Below, piece after piece: positions 50,801 through 57,703 of a stretch of DNA of 64,000 bases (positions are counted from its first letter, which is position 1; each line of letters starts with the position of its first letter). Origin of the DNA: CAZSNT01 sp964607765. Lineage in GTDB: Bacteria > Verrucomicrobiota > Lentisphaeria > Oligosphaerales > JABHEG01. The notes under the pieces were generated by a model. That model worked only from the letters and a program-made list of their open reading frames with translations, did no database searches and had not been told where the DNA came from. The stretch is from NCBI GenBank assembly GCA_964607765.1, contig CAZSNT010000039.1:1-64000 (forward strand). Reading direction: 5' to 3'. The translations under genes were made by a program, and so were the position numbers.

Positions 50801-51075
50801 GCTGTCTGCAGGAAGACGCTGCGGATCTGATGGCGAGTGCTCGGAGTGCCTTGGCCGCGGCAGACTCGGCGGCTTTGGCAAAGCACGGTCACGCCCTCAA
50901 AGGTCTGCTCGGGAATTTCTTCGCAACGGAAGCTTCGAAGACCGCGTTGCAGCTGGAGACTCTGGCCAGAGAGGACAAGCTCGAAGAGGCGGAAGTCTTG
51001 ATTGACCAGCTTGGCGGCCAGATCGCCGAGCTGGCTGTTGCGGCGAACACCTGCATCGAGCGCCTGACCGGCTAG
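47836..51075 (+). CDS. Hybrid sensor histidine kinase (sensor, HAMP, HK, REC, REC, HPt)
   Basis: A protein of 1,079 residues. Order of parts: TM1 near residues 17-38, extracytoplasmic dCache/CHASE-like sensor to about residue 320, TM2 (LLLGLATALFVVVAAVM), HAMP, coiled coil, kinase with His449 in FLANMSHEIRTPMNAI and ATPase boxes NLVGNAVKF, DTGIGIP and GGTGLGLAIS, a first receiver with Asp737 in LLDVMMPG, a second with Asp879 in MDIQMPEMDG, and a C-terminal HPt domain with His1019 in GHALKGLLGNF. The complete phosphorelay His-Asp-Asp-His would need a separate output regulator, which is not adjacent. The upstream binding protein probably signals to it. Confidence 0.93.
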   Translation: MPFSPLVKPGIASRLFRWFLSLSLIPLFVAILTGFLSFRKTLREKGMNHLASVAKHKASQIETYALERTRDVSTLAQDPTVVAGLQALRQAFRDHGVGSPAYAAADNRYRPFLAEYRRSTGYDDLFLISHAGDIVFSVSREEDFGTNLRSGIYRESTLASVFDRACTLMETEVSDFEFYSPSNEPAAFIAAPVFEEGVVAGAVALQMSNDELFRVVTDYTGLGKTGEVVAATRQGNEAVFVAPLRHEPHAAFRRRTALGADAGLAIQAAVRGQRGADLTTDYRGEPVIASWRYLPSLRWGLVVKMDQAEAFAASRALRTRALLLGLATALFVVVAAVMESKSISRPIIALHRGTEAIGAGDLTLRVGTEAQDEIGQLSRAFDRMVANLGRITASRDELNREMEERRRAEEELRRSNEDLAKSQVELKAAKEAAEAASRAKSEFLANMSHEIRTPMNAIIGMTELALSTDLNHEQREFLSMVDNAANALLHVLNDILDFSKIEAGHMELEHVPFQLRDSLGDILHALSVRATEKDLELACHIHPDVPDAVVGDPGRLRQILVNLVGNAVKFTEKGEIVVEVETLTASGSEAELQFMVRDTGIGIPAEKRKLIFESFRQADSSMSRRYGGTGLGLAISGQLVGLMAGRIWVESTPGKGSRFYFTARFPLHAGKKTSVSDGISGLRVLVVDDNETNRRILDEMLRNWRMHPVQADSGASALAALWQAHGEGKRFDLMLLDVMMPGMTGPQLVENIRQTAELSDLRVIILSSAGRPVLRAEQQRLAISRCLAKPIKQSDLLDAVHDALGEKRMAHAAELPDHAVLTATPERKLRVLVAEDRIANRRLVQTILTKRGHEPVLVENGRLAVERVAAETFDAILMDIQMPEMDGLEAAAAIRESERGTDRHVPIIAMTAHAMKGDRERCIEAGMDAYVSKPIRRSEALAVLEETAGGGMTASQQESAPESASDCFDADAFLENIDNDPELGAELLRCLQEDAADLMASARSALAAADSAALAKHGHALKGLLGNFFATEASKTALQLETLAREDKLEEAEVLIDQLGGQIAELAVAANTCIERLTG

Positions 51076-51079
51076 CCCG

Positions 51080-51772
51080 TCACTTGCGTCTGATGGCCCA
51101 GCCCGTGGCGTGGTTCGGCACGTTGTTGTACCACTTGACCGAGCCGGCCGCCACGGCAGCGTTGTAGCCGTTCGCGTGGCGGGATTCGGAGAGGCTGGTC
51201 AGCGGCCAGTCCGTTGTGCCGTTCTGGGCGCCGCCAATGTCCTCGGGGGACGAAGTGGGGTCTCCGTCTGCCATGTAGATGACGCTCTGCGGGTCCGCGA
51301 TTTGGACCGTCTTCAGGTTGTTCATGCCGCTGCAGTGGTTGTCGATCCCGTCGCCGTCCACGTCATCGTAGTCGTAGTTATTTATCCCGTAGTGAAGCAC
51401 CATGCCATTGGCTGAGTCACGAGGAGCCGCGTTCTCGTCGCCGCTGCCGCACAGCCACATCTGGTCGTAGTCCACGCTCGACAGGTAGGGCGCCAACAGG
51501 TCGGTGAAATTGTCCGTGCCGTTCTTCATTCGCAGCAGGTATTCGTCATAGTCCTCCACATACATGTGCGTGGCAACCATGAACTGCCGCAGCTTGTTGA
51601 TACAGTCGGTTCGCTTGCCGCGTTCTTTGGCGTCCTGGAGAGCGGGCAGCAGCATGGCCATCAGGATCGCGATGATGCCAATCACGACCAGCAGCTCGAT
51701 CAGCGTAAAGGCTCGGCGTTGGTCAGCGGGAAGGGCGGTGAAAGAGACGGGACAGGCAGTTGGCTGACTCAT
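51080..51772 (-). CDS. Pseudopilin-type protein with prepilin signal (DUF1559/GspG-like)
   Basis: A protein of 230 residues. A basic leader of about 20 residues precedes RAFTLIELLVVIGIIAILMAMLLP, the classic prepilin helix with Glu at +5. The residue before Phe is Ala, not Gly. The mature domain is small and Asp/Asn/Tyr-rich, with a DGDGIDNHCSGMNN-like metal-loop patch and a short C-terminal HANGYNAAVAAG, the pattern common in PVC-type pseudopilins (the H-X-DG-like C terminus). These proteins occur in large numbers in Planctomycetota and Lentisphaerota genomes and are thought to be envelope or secretion related. It probably shares an operon with the next gene, 20 bp upstream. Confidence 0.85.
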   Translation of the reverse strand: MSQPTACPVSFTALPADQRRAFTLIELLVVIGIIAILMAMLLPALQDAKERGKRTDCINKLRQFMVATHMYVEDYDEYLLRMKNGTDNFTDLLAPYLSSVDYDQMWLCGSGDENAAPRDSANGMVLHYGINNYDYDDVDGDGIDNHCSGMNNLKTVQIADPQSVIYMADGDPTSSPEDIGGAQNGTTDWPLTSLSESRHANGYNAAVAAGSVKWYNNVPNHATGWAIRRK

Positions 51773-51792
51773 GGCTCACTCCTCATTCCGGG

Positions 51793-52623
51793 CTACCGCG
51801 TGGGGCGTCGCGATGGATCCCCTTTGGCAGCGGGGATGGTGTTCTCAGCAGTTAGCAGCTTGTGATGCCGTGCGAACTCGGCCTGCACGTCGTCTGCGAG
51901 TCCCGCCGGCAGATCGGCCTCCGTGTCGCCGCGGGGCACGACCGCGCCCAACAGCACGCCCTTGGCAAAGGCCTTCTCGATGACTGCTGCGTCAGGAAGG
52001 GGGCCCCCAAGCACCGCGAGTTTGGCGGCGGGGCGCAACAGGTTCTCCTCGTCCGGGATGACAGACTCGAAATCGTCGGGCAGTCCGACCATGGACACAG
52101 CCACCGAGCACTCGGGATGCCGCTCGATCGTCTCTCTCAACACATCGGCTGTAAACCAGGCGTCCAGGGGCGCGTTCCAGTTGTCGGCCGCCTCGTCGCC
52201 GCGTTTGGCGCGAATTGCCTCCACTACGTGGCTGGGCACTACCGGTGCGTCCAGAGCGCGGATCTTGCACTTTCCCCCTGCGCCTGTCTCGATGCCGGCC
52301 TGGATTGCCTCAATCATGTCTTGGCGATAGTCGTTGGAGTTGCGCGGCGACGTGATCAGGAGCAGGTCGGAGCCAGGCGCGACGGTGGCAAGATGCGCGC
52401 CCAGTACCACGGCTGCGTTCTGCAGCCGGTGCGTCACCGTGGTCACATTTCCGGTCTGCTCCTTCTCGCAGGAACAACTGCGGAACAGCAGGAGCAGAAT
52501 CGCCACTGCGATCAGCACGCAGGCAAGCTGCAGTTTGCGCGCCGCCGCTTGTGGATCACCAGCCCCCCCAGCGCTGCCGGATTCGAAGGAACTCGAGTAC
52601 TGAACGACTTTCTTCTCAGCCAT
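51793..52623 (-). CDS. Membrane-anchored protein of unknown function
   Basis: A protein of 276 residues with one membrane helix (LACVLIAVAILLLLFRSCSC) after a cytoplasmic N terminus of about 30 residues, and a Cys patch directly after it. The extracytoplasmic domain is alpha/beta with NAAVVLGAHLATVAPGSDLLLITSPRN (in part), KAFAKGVLLGAVVPRGD and regular spacing of hydrophobic strands, reminiscent of a periplasmic-binding-like fold without a recognisable family. It precedes the pseudopilin gene by 20 bp in the same direction, so both are probably one operon. Confidence 0.6.
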   Translation of the reverse strand: MAEKKVVQYSSSFESGSAGGAGDPQAAARKLQLACVLIAVAILLLLFRSCSCEKEQTGNVTTVTHRLQNAAVVLGAHLATVAPGSDLLLITSPRNSNDYRQDMIEAIQAGIETGAGGKCKIRALDAPVVPSHVVEAIRAKRGDEAADNWNAPLDAWFTADVLRETIERHPECSVAVSMVGLPDDFESVIPDEENLLRPAAKLAVLGGPLPDAAVIEKAFAKGVLLGAVVPRGDTEADLPAGLADDVQAEFARHHKLLTAENTIPAAKGDPSRRPTR

Positions 52624-52830
52624 GATCCCACGACCTCTGCGTCAAGCGCGTCGGTCTCCCTTCTGCGTCTACTCGCGAGCGCGGACGGTGTCTGCTCAAA
52701 CACAACCCCCTTCAGCTCAACGGGGCACGAAAAAATATCCCGCGTTCAGGATCTGTCAAGGAAGGGCTGCGGCAGACGCGCGGATGCCTCACGTGACTGG
52801 CCGGTTGCGGCAGGAGCCAGGCGCGTGTCT

Positions 52831-54828
52831 TCAGGTCGTGTGCGCAAGCAGTTTGTCGAACTCGCGGATCAGCGCGTCAGGCTTGGGACGAGCCGTTCGC
52901 CGCCGCGCCAGCATGCGCCGCACAAGAACGGCGAACGGCCTGCTGATGCTGTCGTTCAGCCTGCGCAGATCGCGTGGCGCGCGGGAGACCTGGTGCTCGT
53001 GGATCCGCTGCATTGTCGCGCCGGCGAACGGGAACTGCTCCGAAGCGAGATGGAAGAGCGTGACCCCCAGCGAATACACGTCGGCCTGCGTGTCGATGTC
53101 ATTCCGTCCTTCCAGGCACTCAGGCGAGGCAAAGGCCGGTGTGCCCGAGAACCCCTGGTCATCGCTCCACGTGTCGTCAGCCAGGTCACGTGCCAGCCCG
53201 AAGTCCAGGATCTTGGCGGCCCCGCCTCGCGTGAGCATGATGTTGGCCGGCTTGATGTCACGATGGACAAGCTGCCGCGTTCGCATGTACTCGAGCACGC
53301 TCGCAACCTGCCGGCCCAACGAGAGAAGTTGATGCTCGGACAGAGGCCCGGAATTGCTCAGGAGTTCGGAGAAGGGCGTGCCGTCAACATACTCCATGGC
53401 CAGGAAATAAACGCCCTCGATCTGCCCGAAGTCGAGCAGCCGTGCCACGTTGGGGTGCTCGAGTTTCGACAGCTGATACGCTTCGCGGAGGAAGCGGTGC
53501 AGGTGTCCTTTTCCCGTGGGCCGGTCCGATCCCACTCGGTGGACTTTCAGCGCCAGCTGCGACGGCCGCGAATCATAGGTGTCCGCCGCCAGGTAGACCG
53601 TGCTGTAGCCACCCTTGGCAATGGGTTCGAGGATTCGGTAACGACCAACCAGGAGCTCGCCCTGGGTCAGATTGGGGCGCGATGCGCGCCGCAGTTGCCG
53701 GTTCGCAAGCAGCGTTTCGGCGCGTGCCAACAATTCATCGCCGCGCAACGGCCTGAACAGGCACGCGTCTGCGGCCGGGCAGGACAGGCACCGCCCCGTC
53801 CCGCTGTGTTCGCCGGTCGCCACGGCCACCAACACTACTGCCTCCCGCGCACCCGGCAGTGCGCGCGCCTCGGCGCACACACAGCCGTCGCGGCAGCGTC
53901 CGGGAAGAGGCGCGATGACCAGCAGATCAATAGCGTCGTCAGGGACACGGGCGGCAGCATCCTCCGTGCGGGCGTGGCAGACAACGTCGTAGCCCGCGTC
54001 GCTGAGGACGCTCTGCACCATCCGCCGGGAGAGCGGATCGGCGTCGATGCAGAGCACACGCGCCGCGGCCAGCCGCTGGGTTGTGGTTGCACGCTCCCGC
54101 ACGGGGAGCGTCGTGTCGGCTGGGGCGTCACCGGAGACGGCCGCATCCAGCGCCAACGCCTCCTGGTAGAGGCGGCACTTGCCGATCACATGAGATACAT
54201 GCGTCGCGACCAGCGCGAACCGCGCAGCGTGTTCGCGAGTGTAGGTACCCGGTTGCTTGCTGGAGAAGAACATCACGCCAACGGCTCGGCCGGCCGCCTC
54301 CAGGGGGCAGGTCATACTGGACAGGATGCCCTCCGCGACGATCTTGCGTGTGGCGTCCGAATCAGGATGGGCGGCGAGGTACGACTGCAGGTCGTGGAAA
54401 ATGCGGACGGTTCGATTCCGCAACACGGGCTCGATACTACTTCCGGCCACGCGCGCCGCGTAGCCTGCCGCCAACACGGGCTTGGTCGCGTCCGATCTGG
54501 CCCAGTGCGCGCTGATGCGAGCCCCTTCGCTGTCGAGAAGAGCGACGCCCAGTCGGTCGTAGGGAAGTAGGTCGCGGCAACAGGAGTAGAGACGGTCCAG
54601 GACATACTTCAGCAACGCGTCAGGATCCCGGTCACCCGGTACTCCCCCCATGGCAGTGAGTATACTGAAGCCTTCCTCGAGGAATCGCGCCAGGTCGCTG
54701 GCAATCCGCTGGGACGACGGCAGCACCGGTTCGGCCACAGCAAGACCAGACAGAGGCACGTACACCGGCTCAGCGCTGCCGCCCACGTTCGTTCCTGCGT
54801 CGCTGGAAGCATTCCCGCTCATCATCCG
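52831..54828 (-). CDS. Serine/threonine protein kinase with GAF and cysteine-rich pseudo-receiver domains
   Basis: A protein of 665 residues from the 54828 ATG (a second ATG is adjacent), which follows GGAG and fits the promoter upstream. Order: a GAF domain (LYSCCRDLLPYDRLGVALLD ... GVMFFSSK), a receiver-like domain (VLCIDADPLSRRMVQSVLSDAGYDV), and a C-terminal kinase with glycine loop IAKGGYSTVY, catalytic Lys in ALKVHR, HRDIKPANIML, DFGLA and SPECLEG. The receiver lacks the phospho-acceptor Asp (LLVIAPLPG) and holds six cysteines in two groups, CRDGCVC and CLSCPAADAC. GAF-STK kinases are known; this Cys-rich insert is unusual. Confidence 0.85.
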   Translation of the reverse strand, partial: RMMSGNASSDAGTNVGGSAEPVYVPLSGLAVAEPVLPSSQRIASDLARFLEEGFSILTAMGGVPGDRDPDALLKYVLDRLYSCCRDLLPYDRLGVALLDSEGARISAHWARSDATKPVLAAGYAARVAGSSIEPVLRNRTVRIFHDLQSYLAAHPDSDATRKIVAEGILSSMTCPLEAAGRAVGVMFFSSKQPGTYTREHAARFALVATHVSHVIGKCRLYQEALALDAAVSGDAPADTTLPVRERATTTQRLAAARVLCIDADPLSRRMVQSVLSDAGYDVVCHARTEDAAARVPDDAIDLLVIAPLPGRCRDGCVCAEARALPGAREAVVLVAVATGEHSGTGRCLSCPAADACLFRPLRGDELLARAETLLANRQLRRASRPNLTQGELLVGRYRILEPIAKGGYSTVYLAADTYDSRPSQLALKVHRVGSDRPTGKGHLHRFLREAYQLSKLEHPNVARLLDFGQIEGVYFLAMEYVDGTPFSELLSNSGPLSEHQLLSLGRQVASVLEYMRTRQLVHRDIKPANIMLTRGGAAKILDFGLARDLADDTWSDDQGFSGTPAFASPECLEGRNDIDTQADVYSLGVTLFHLASEQFPFAGATMQRIHEHQVSRAPRDLRRLNDSISRPFAVLVRRMLARRRTARPKPDALIREFDKLLAHTT

Positions 54829-54884
54829 GACCCGGGCTCCATGCTCGCCGAATAAGCAGACCTGGCTATCGAAACACATAATAC

Positions 54885-54911
54885 AGTATAAACTAACCAG
54901 CCTTTTGTCAA
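54885..54911 (-). promoter_or_regulatory. Sigma-70 promoter of the Ser/Thr kinase gene
   Basis: On the minus strand TTGACA (54911-54906) precedes TATACT (54890-54885) by 15 bases; a shifted TACTGT lies at 17. Both are near-consensus. A start near 54878 gives a leader of about 50 bases to the ATG at 54828, arguing against the upstream in-frame ATGs. Confidence 0.7.
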
Positions 54912-55027
54912 GCGTGAGCGGCGGCGGCGTTGTAATGCGCCAGTCTCGTGTGGCATCCGCACCCCCCAATGCTATTAACTTCCTCCCATCGGTGGACTTC
55001 TGCTGCGTTCTATCGGACCGACCCGAC

Positions 55028-55112
55028 GATTAGGGTGAAAGATTAGGGCGAAAGATCAGGGGCACACCCTCCCGAACCCTAATCTTTCCCCCTATTCTTT
55101 TGCCCTAATCTC
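55028..55112. repeat. Cluster of GATTAGGG(T/C)GAAA repeats, direct then inverted
   Basis: GATTAGGGTGAAA (55028-55040) and GATTAGGGCGAAA (55041-55053) are tandem, followed by GATCAGGGG (55054-55062). After a 15-base spacer come inverted copies CCCTAATCTTTC (55078-55089), CCTATTCTTTT (55091-55101) and GCCCTAATCTC (55102-55112). The arms can fold into a long imperfect stem, so this is a unit built of short 13-mers in both directions. Confidence 0.75.
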
Positions 55113-55199
55113 TTGCGGACAGTACCAGCGTGACCGTGCGGCGGGCAGTCAGAACACGCCAGTGTGCACGCTCCACAGAAAGTCGATAGCATTGCCGCC

Positions 55200-55257
55200 C
55201 CCCCCCGTGGCCCGGCTCAGGAGAGCCGGGCTACGGGGGGGCCTCAGGTAACTGAGG
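55200..55257. repeat. 18-bp hairpin followed by a GNRA-type mini-hairpin
   Basis: CCCCCCCGTGGCCCGGCT (55200-55217) pairs with AGCCGGGCTACGGGGGGG (55224-55241) over 18 positions with one G-T wobble and a six-base loop CAGGAG. Directly after it CCTCAG (55242-55247) and CTGAGG (55252-55257) form a second stem with GTAA loop. It resembles a REP-like mobile hairpin or a bidirectional terminator; no T tract follows, so the first view is favoured. Confidence 0.7.
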
Positions 55258-55345
55258 GGTTGCGGCGGGGCGCGGTAGGGGCGGCTGGGCTTTCCGGCGC
55301 TCAGAGAAACACCGCCCTGGGATCGGCGTGGCCGGGGACAGGCAG

Positions 55346-55380
55346 TGTCCGGAAAACACCGGTGTGCCTGTCCGGAAAAC
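55346..55380. repeat. Two copies of the TGTCCGGAAAAC repeat
   Basis: TGTCCGGAAAAC lies at 55346-55357 and 55369-55380 in direct orientation, separated by 11 bases (ACCGGTGTGCC over the gap region). They are identical to the 18.2-18.5 kb copies. Together they lie about 100 bp upstream of the PQQ-like gene. Confidence 0.85.
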
Positions 55381-55476
55381 GGATGTGGGTCGAACGCTGG
55401 CGGTGGCGGGGTAGATTATGGCGGTGTTGTTTCTGTGATCGTGCGGGGTTTGGCTTGAGAGCACCGAGGTCCGACT

Positions 55477-56799
55477 ATGCTGATTCGCATGACGTGTATC
55501 TGTGGTCTTGTTACGGCATTGTTGGCTGTCTGTGGCGCCTCGGCTTCCGACTGGCCACAGTGGCGCGGGCCGTTCCTGAACGGATCGACCGACGAGGCGG
55601 GGTTGCCGTCAACGTGGAGCGCGACGGAGAACGTGCGCTGGAAAACTCCCATGCCCGGCCCGGGCGCGGCCACGCCGATCATCCACGGCGACCGTGTGTT
55701 CCTGACTGCCGTGGACATTCCCACGAAGAACCTGGTGGCGCTGTGTGTGGCCGCGGACACGGGCACCGTGCTGTGGACACGCGTGTGCGGCCGTAACCGG
55801 CGCGCAAAGTCCGGCAACACGATGGCGTCGCCTTCTGCCGTGACGGATGGCAAGGCGGTTTTCTTCTACTTCGGGACAGGCGATCTGGTTGCATTCGACA
55901 CCAGCGGGAATCGTCTTTGGGCGCGCGAGGTCGAGAAGGACCACGGCCCCTACAACGTCAAGTTCGGCTACAGCGGCAGCCCACTGCTCCACAACGGCAT
56001 GCTGTATGTGGTTGTCATGCGCAACCGGAAACTGACGCGCTACGGTCCTTCACACATGCAGTGGCCGGAGCCGTTGGACTCTTTCATCCTCGCCATCGAT
56101 CCGGCCACGGGCAAGGACGTGTGGAAGCACGTTCGCGAGACTGATGCCACAGATGAGTCGGTGGAGTCCTACATCACGCCGATCCCCTACGATCACGGTG
56201 ATCGTGCGGAGCTGATCGTGGTGGGTGGCGAGCACGTCACTGGGCACGACACGAGGGATGGGCGCGAAGTGTGGCGCTGGGCGTTTATTCCGAACGACCG
56301 TCAGATCTGGCAGCGTGTCGTCACCAGCGCAGTGTGCGGCGACGGTCTCATCTACGCCATACGGCCGAAACATCGTCCGGTGTTCGCTCTGAAGGCCGGG
56401 GGCAAGGGCAGGCTGGACGCGAGCGCCGTGGCCTGGTCCATCGACAAATTCACGCCGGATGTGACCACGCCGTTGCTGTATCGAGGCAGGCTTTACCTGC
56501 TGGACGGCGACAAGCGCGTGATGAGTTGCGTCAACCCCGATACCGGCGCAATCGTGTGGCGTGGCGAGCTCGGCGGCAAGTCGGTGTTCCGCGCCTCCCC
56601 CACCGGGGCGGACGGCAAGGTCTACTGCATCAGCAAGGGCGGCGAGGCCCTGGTGCTGGCTGCGGGGGACAGGTTCGAGATTCTCTCTCGCATCCAGGTC
56701 GGGGAACAGCCCTGCCTGTCCACGATTTCGGCAGCGGGCGGGCGTCTGTACCTGCGCACAAAGGCCAGCCTGATCTGCATCGAGAAGCAAAGCCGGTAG
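55477..56799 (+). CDS. Secreted PQQ-binding-like beta-propeller protein
   Basis: A protein of 440 residues. The N terminus is a signal peptide (CICGLVTALLAVCGASA) followed by DWPQWRGPFLNGSTDE, the hallmark opening of PQQ-like propeller proteins of PVC bacteria. Blades repeat the GDRVFLTAVD, DGKAVFFYFGTGDLVAFD, DGLIYAIRP and GRLYLRTKA patterns of outer strands with a D-x-x-T-G-x-x-x-W turn (DTGTVLWTR, DTGAIVWRG). PQQ binding is not required for many such proteins, which instead act as scaffolds. The gene stands alone and converges with pyrE. Confidence 0.87.
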   Translation: MLIRMTCICGLVTALLAVCGASASDWPQWRGPFLNGSTDEAGLPSTWSATENVRWKTPMPGPGAATPIIHGDRVFLTAVDIPTKNLVALCVAADTGTVLWTRVCGRNRRAKSGNTMASPSAVTDGKAVFFYFGTGDLVAFDTSGNRLWAREVEKDHGPYNVKFGYSGSPLLHNGMLYVVVMRNRKLTRYGPSHMQWPEPLDSFILAIDPATGKDVWKHVRETDATDESVESYITPIPYDHGDRAELIVVGGEHVTGHDTRDGREVWRWAFIPNDRQIWQRVVTSAVCGDGLIYAIRPKHRPVFALKAGGKGRLDASAVAWSIDKFTPDVTTPLLYRGRLYLLDGDKRVMSCVNPDTGAIVWRGELGGKSVFRASPTGADGKVYCISKGGEALVLAAGDRFEILSRIQVGEQPCLSTISAAGGRLYLRTKASLICIEKQSR

Positions 56800-56819
56800 G
56801 TTGCCTGCCCGGCCGGGAT

Positions 56820-57497
56820 TCAGCTGCAGCATCCGTACTCGGCGCGGTACGCCTCGATACGCGATTTGAGCTCATCGTCGAGAACCACACGGCCATTCAA
56901 AGGCCGGTTGTGCAGATGCTCGACAATGTCGTCCAGCGTGACAATGGCCGTTGTGCGCATTCCGAAGGTCTCCGCCACTTCGTGCAGCGCGCCCTTTGGC
57001 GTCGTGCCCTTTTCCATGCGGTCGACCGAGACGATGAGCCCCGTCAGCGCCACACCGGCCGCGGCCCTCAGCAGCGGAACGGTTTCGCGTATGGACGTCC
57101 CGGCCGTGGTCACGTCCTCGATGATCAACACGCGGTCGCCATCGGCGAGTTTGTGCCCGATCAGTGTCCCCTTCTCGCCGTGGTCCTTGGTCTCCTTGCG
57201 GTTGAAACAGAACGCCGCGTCTTTGGTATGGTGCTGCGCGAGTGCGATCGATGCGGTCACCGCCAGGGGGATGCCTTTGTAGGCCGGGCCGAACAACACG
57301 TCGAAGTCGTCCCCGAACGTCGCCGTGATGGCTGCTGCGTAGAACTCGCCGAGCCTGCCGATCTGGCCGCCCGTGCGGTAGTTGCCCGTGTTCACAAAAT
57401 AGGGTGTTCGGCGTCCGCTCTTGGTCGTGAAGTCGCCGAACGTAAGCACGCCGCACTCAACCATGAACTCGATGAACTGCTGCTTGTAACGCTCCAT
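56820..57497 (-). CDS. pyrE: Orotate phosphoribosyltransferase
   Basis: A protein of 225 residues that makes OMP from orotate and PRPP in pyrimidine synthesis. Landmarks: GRRTPYFVNTGNY, GPAYKGIPLAVTASIAL, FNRKETKDHGEKGTLIG with the catalytic Lys, and the PRPP loop RVLIIEDVTTAGTSIRE. The start at 57497 follows GAGGAA; the frame is open further upstream but without a site. It is in a monocistronic position, convergent with the PQQ-like gene and divergent from the PAS kinase. Confidence 0.96.
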   Translation of the reverse strand: MERYKQQFIEFMVECGVLTFGDFTTKSGRRTPYFVNTGNYRTGGQIGRLGEFYAAAITATFGDDFDVLFGPAYKGIPLAVTASIALAQHHTKDAAFCFNRKETKDHGEKGTLIGHKLADGDRVLIIEDVTTAGTSIRETVPLLRAAAGVALTGLIVSVDRMEKGTTPKGALHEVAETFGMRTTAIVTLDDIVEHLHNRPLNGRVVLDDELKSRIEAYRAEYGCCS

Positions 57498-57703
57498 ACG
57501 TTCGTTCCTCGTCGTTGTGTTTGCCGCAATCACAGACAGGCGCGAAATATGACACGGCCCGGCCGCGCATACAACGGTTGGTTCTCCGTTAGGGCTTGCG
57601 CAAAGACACTTTGCAGGGATGACATGGTGCGCACGGGCCGTTATTGTACGGTATACACTCGCTCTGCCTGTGGGCAGGGGAGGATCAGACAGGGGGAGTC
57701 CCA

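Larger units (their letters stand above)
54912..55476. other. Intergenic region dense in inverted and dispersed repeats
   Basis: This gap of more than 550 bp has no convincing gene. From left to right it holds an AT-rich leader, a cluster of GATTAGGG-type repeats in both orientations (55028-55112), a plain GC-rich part, an 18-bp hairpin with a small second hairpin (55200-55257), and two copies of TGTCCGGAAAAC (55346-55380). The promoter of the PQQ-like gene is not obvious. Confidence 0.6.

Noticed and set aside
51862..54570. 902-codon plus-strand frame opposite the Ser/Thr kinase and membrane protein
   Set aside because: It crosses two supported minus-strand genes and the gap between them, with no domain; the kinase motifs on the other strand are unmistakable.
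55164..55796. 210-codon plus-strand frame over the hairpin region
   Set aside because: It overlaps the repeats and the PQQ-like gene in another frame and carries no motif.
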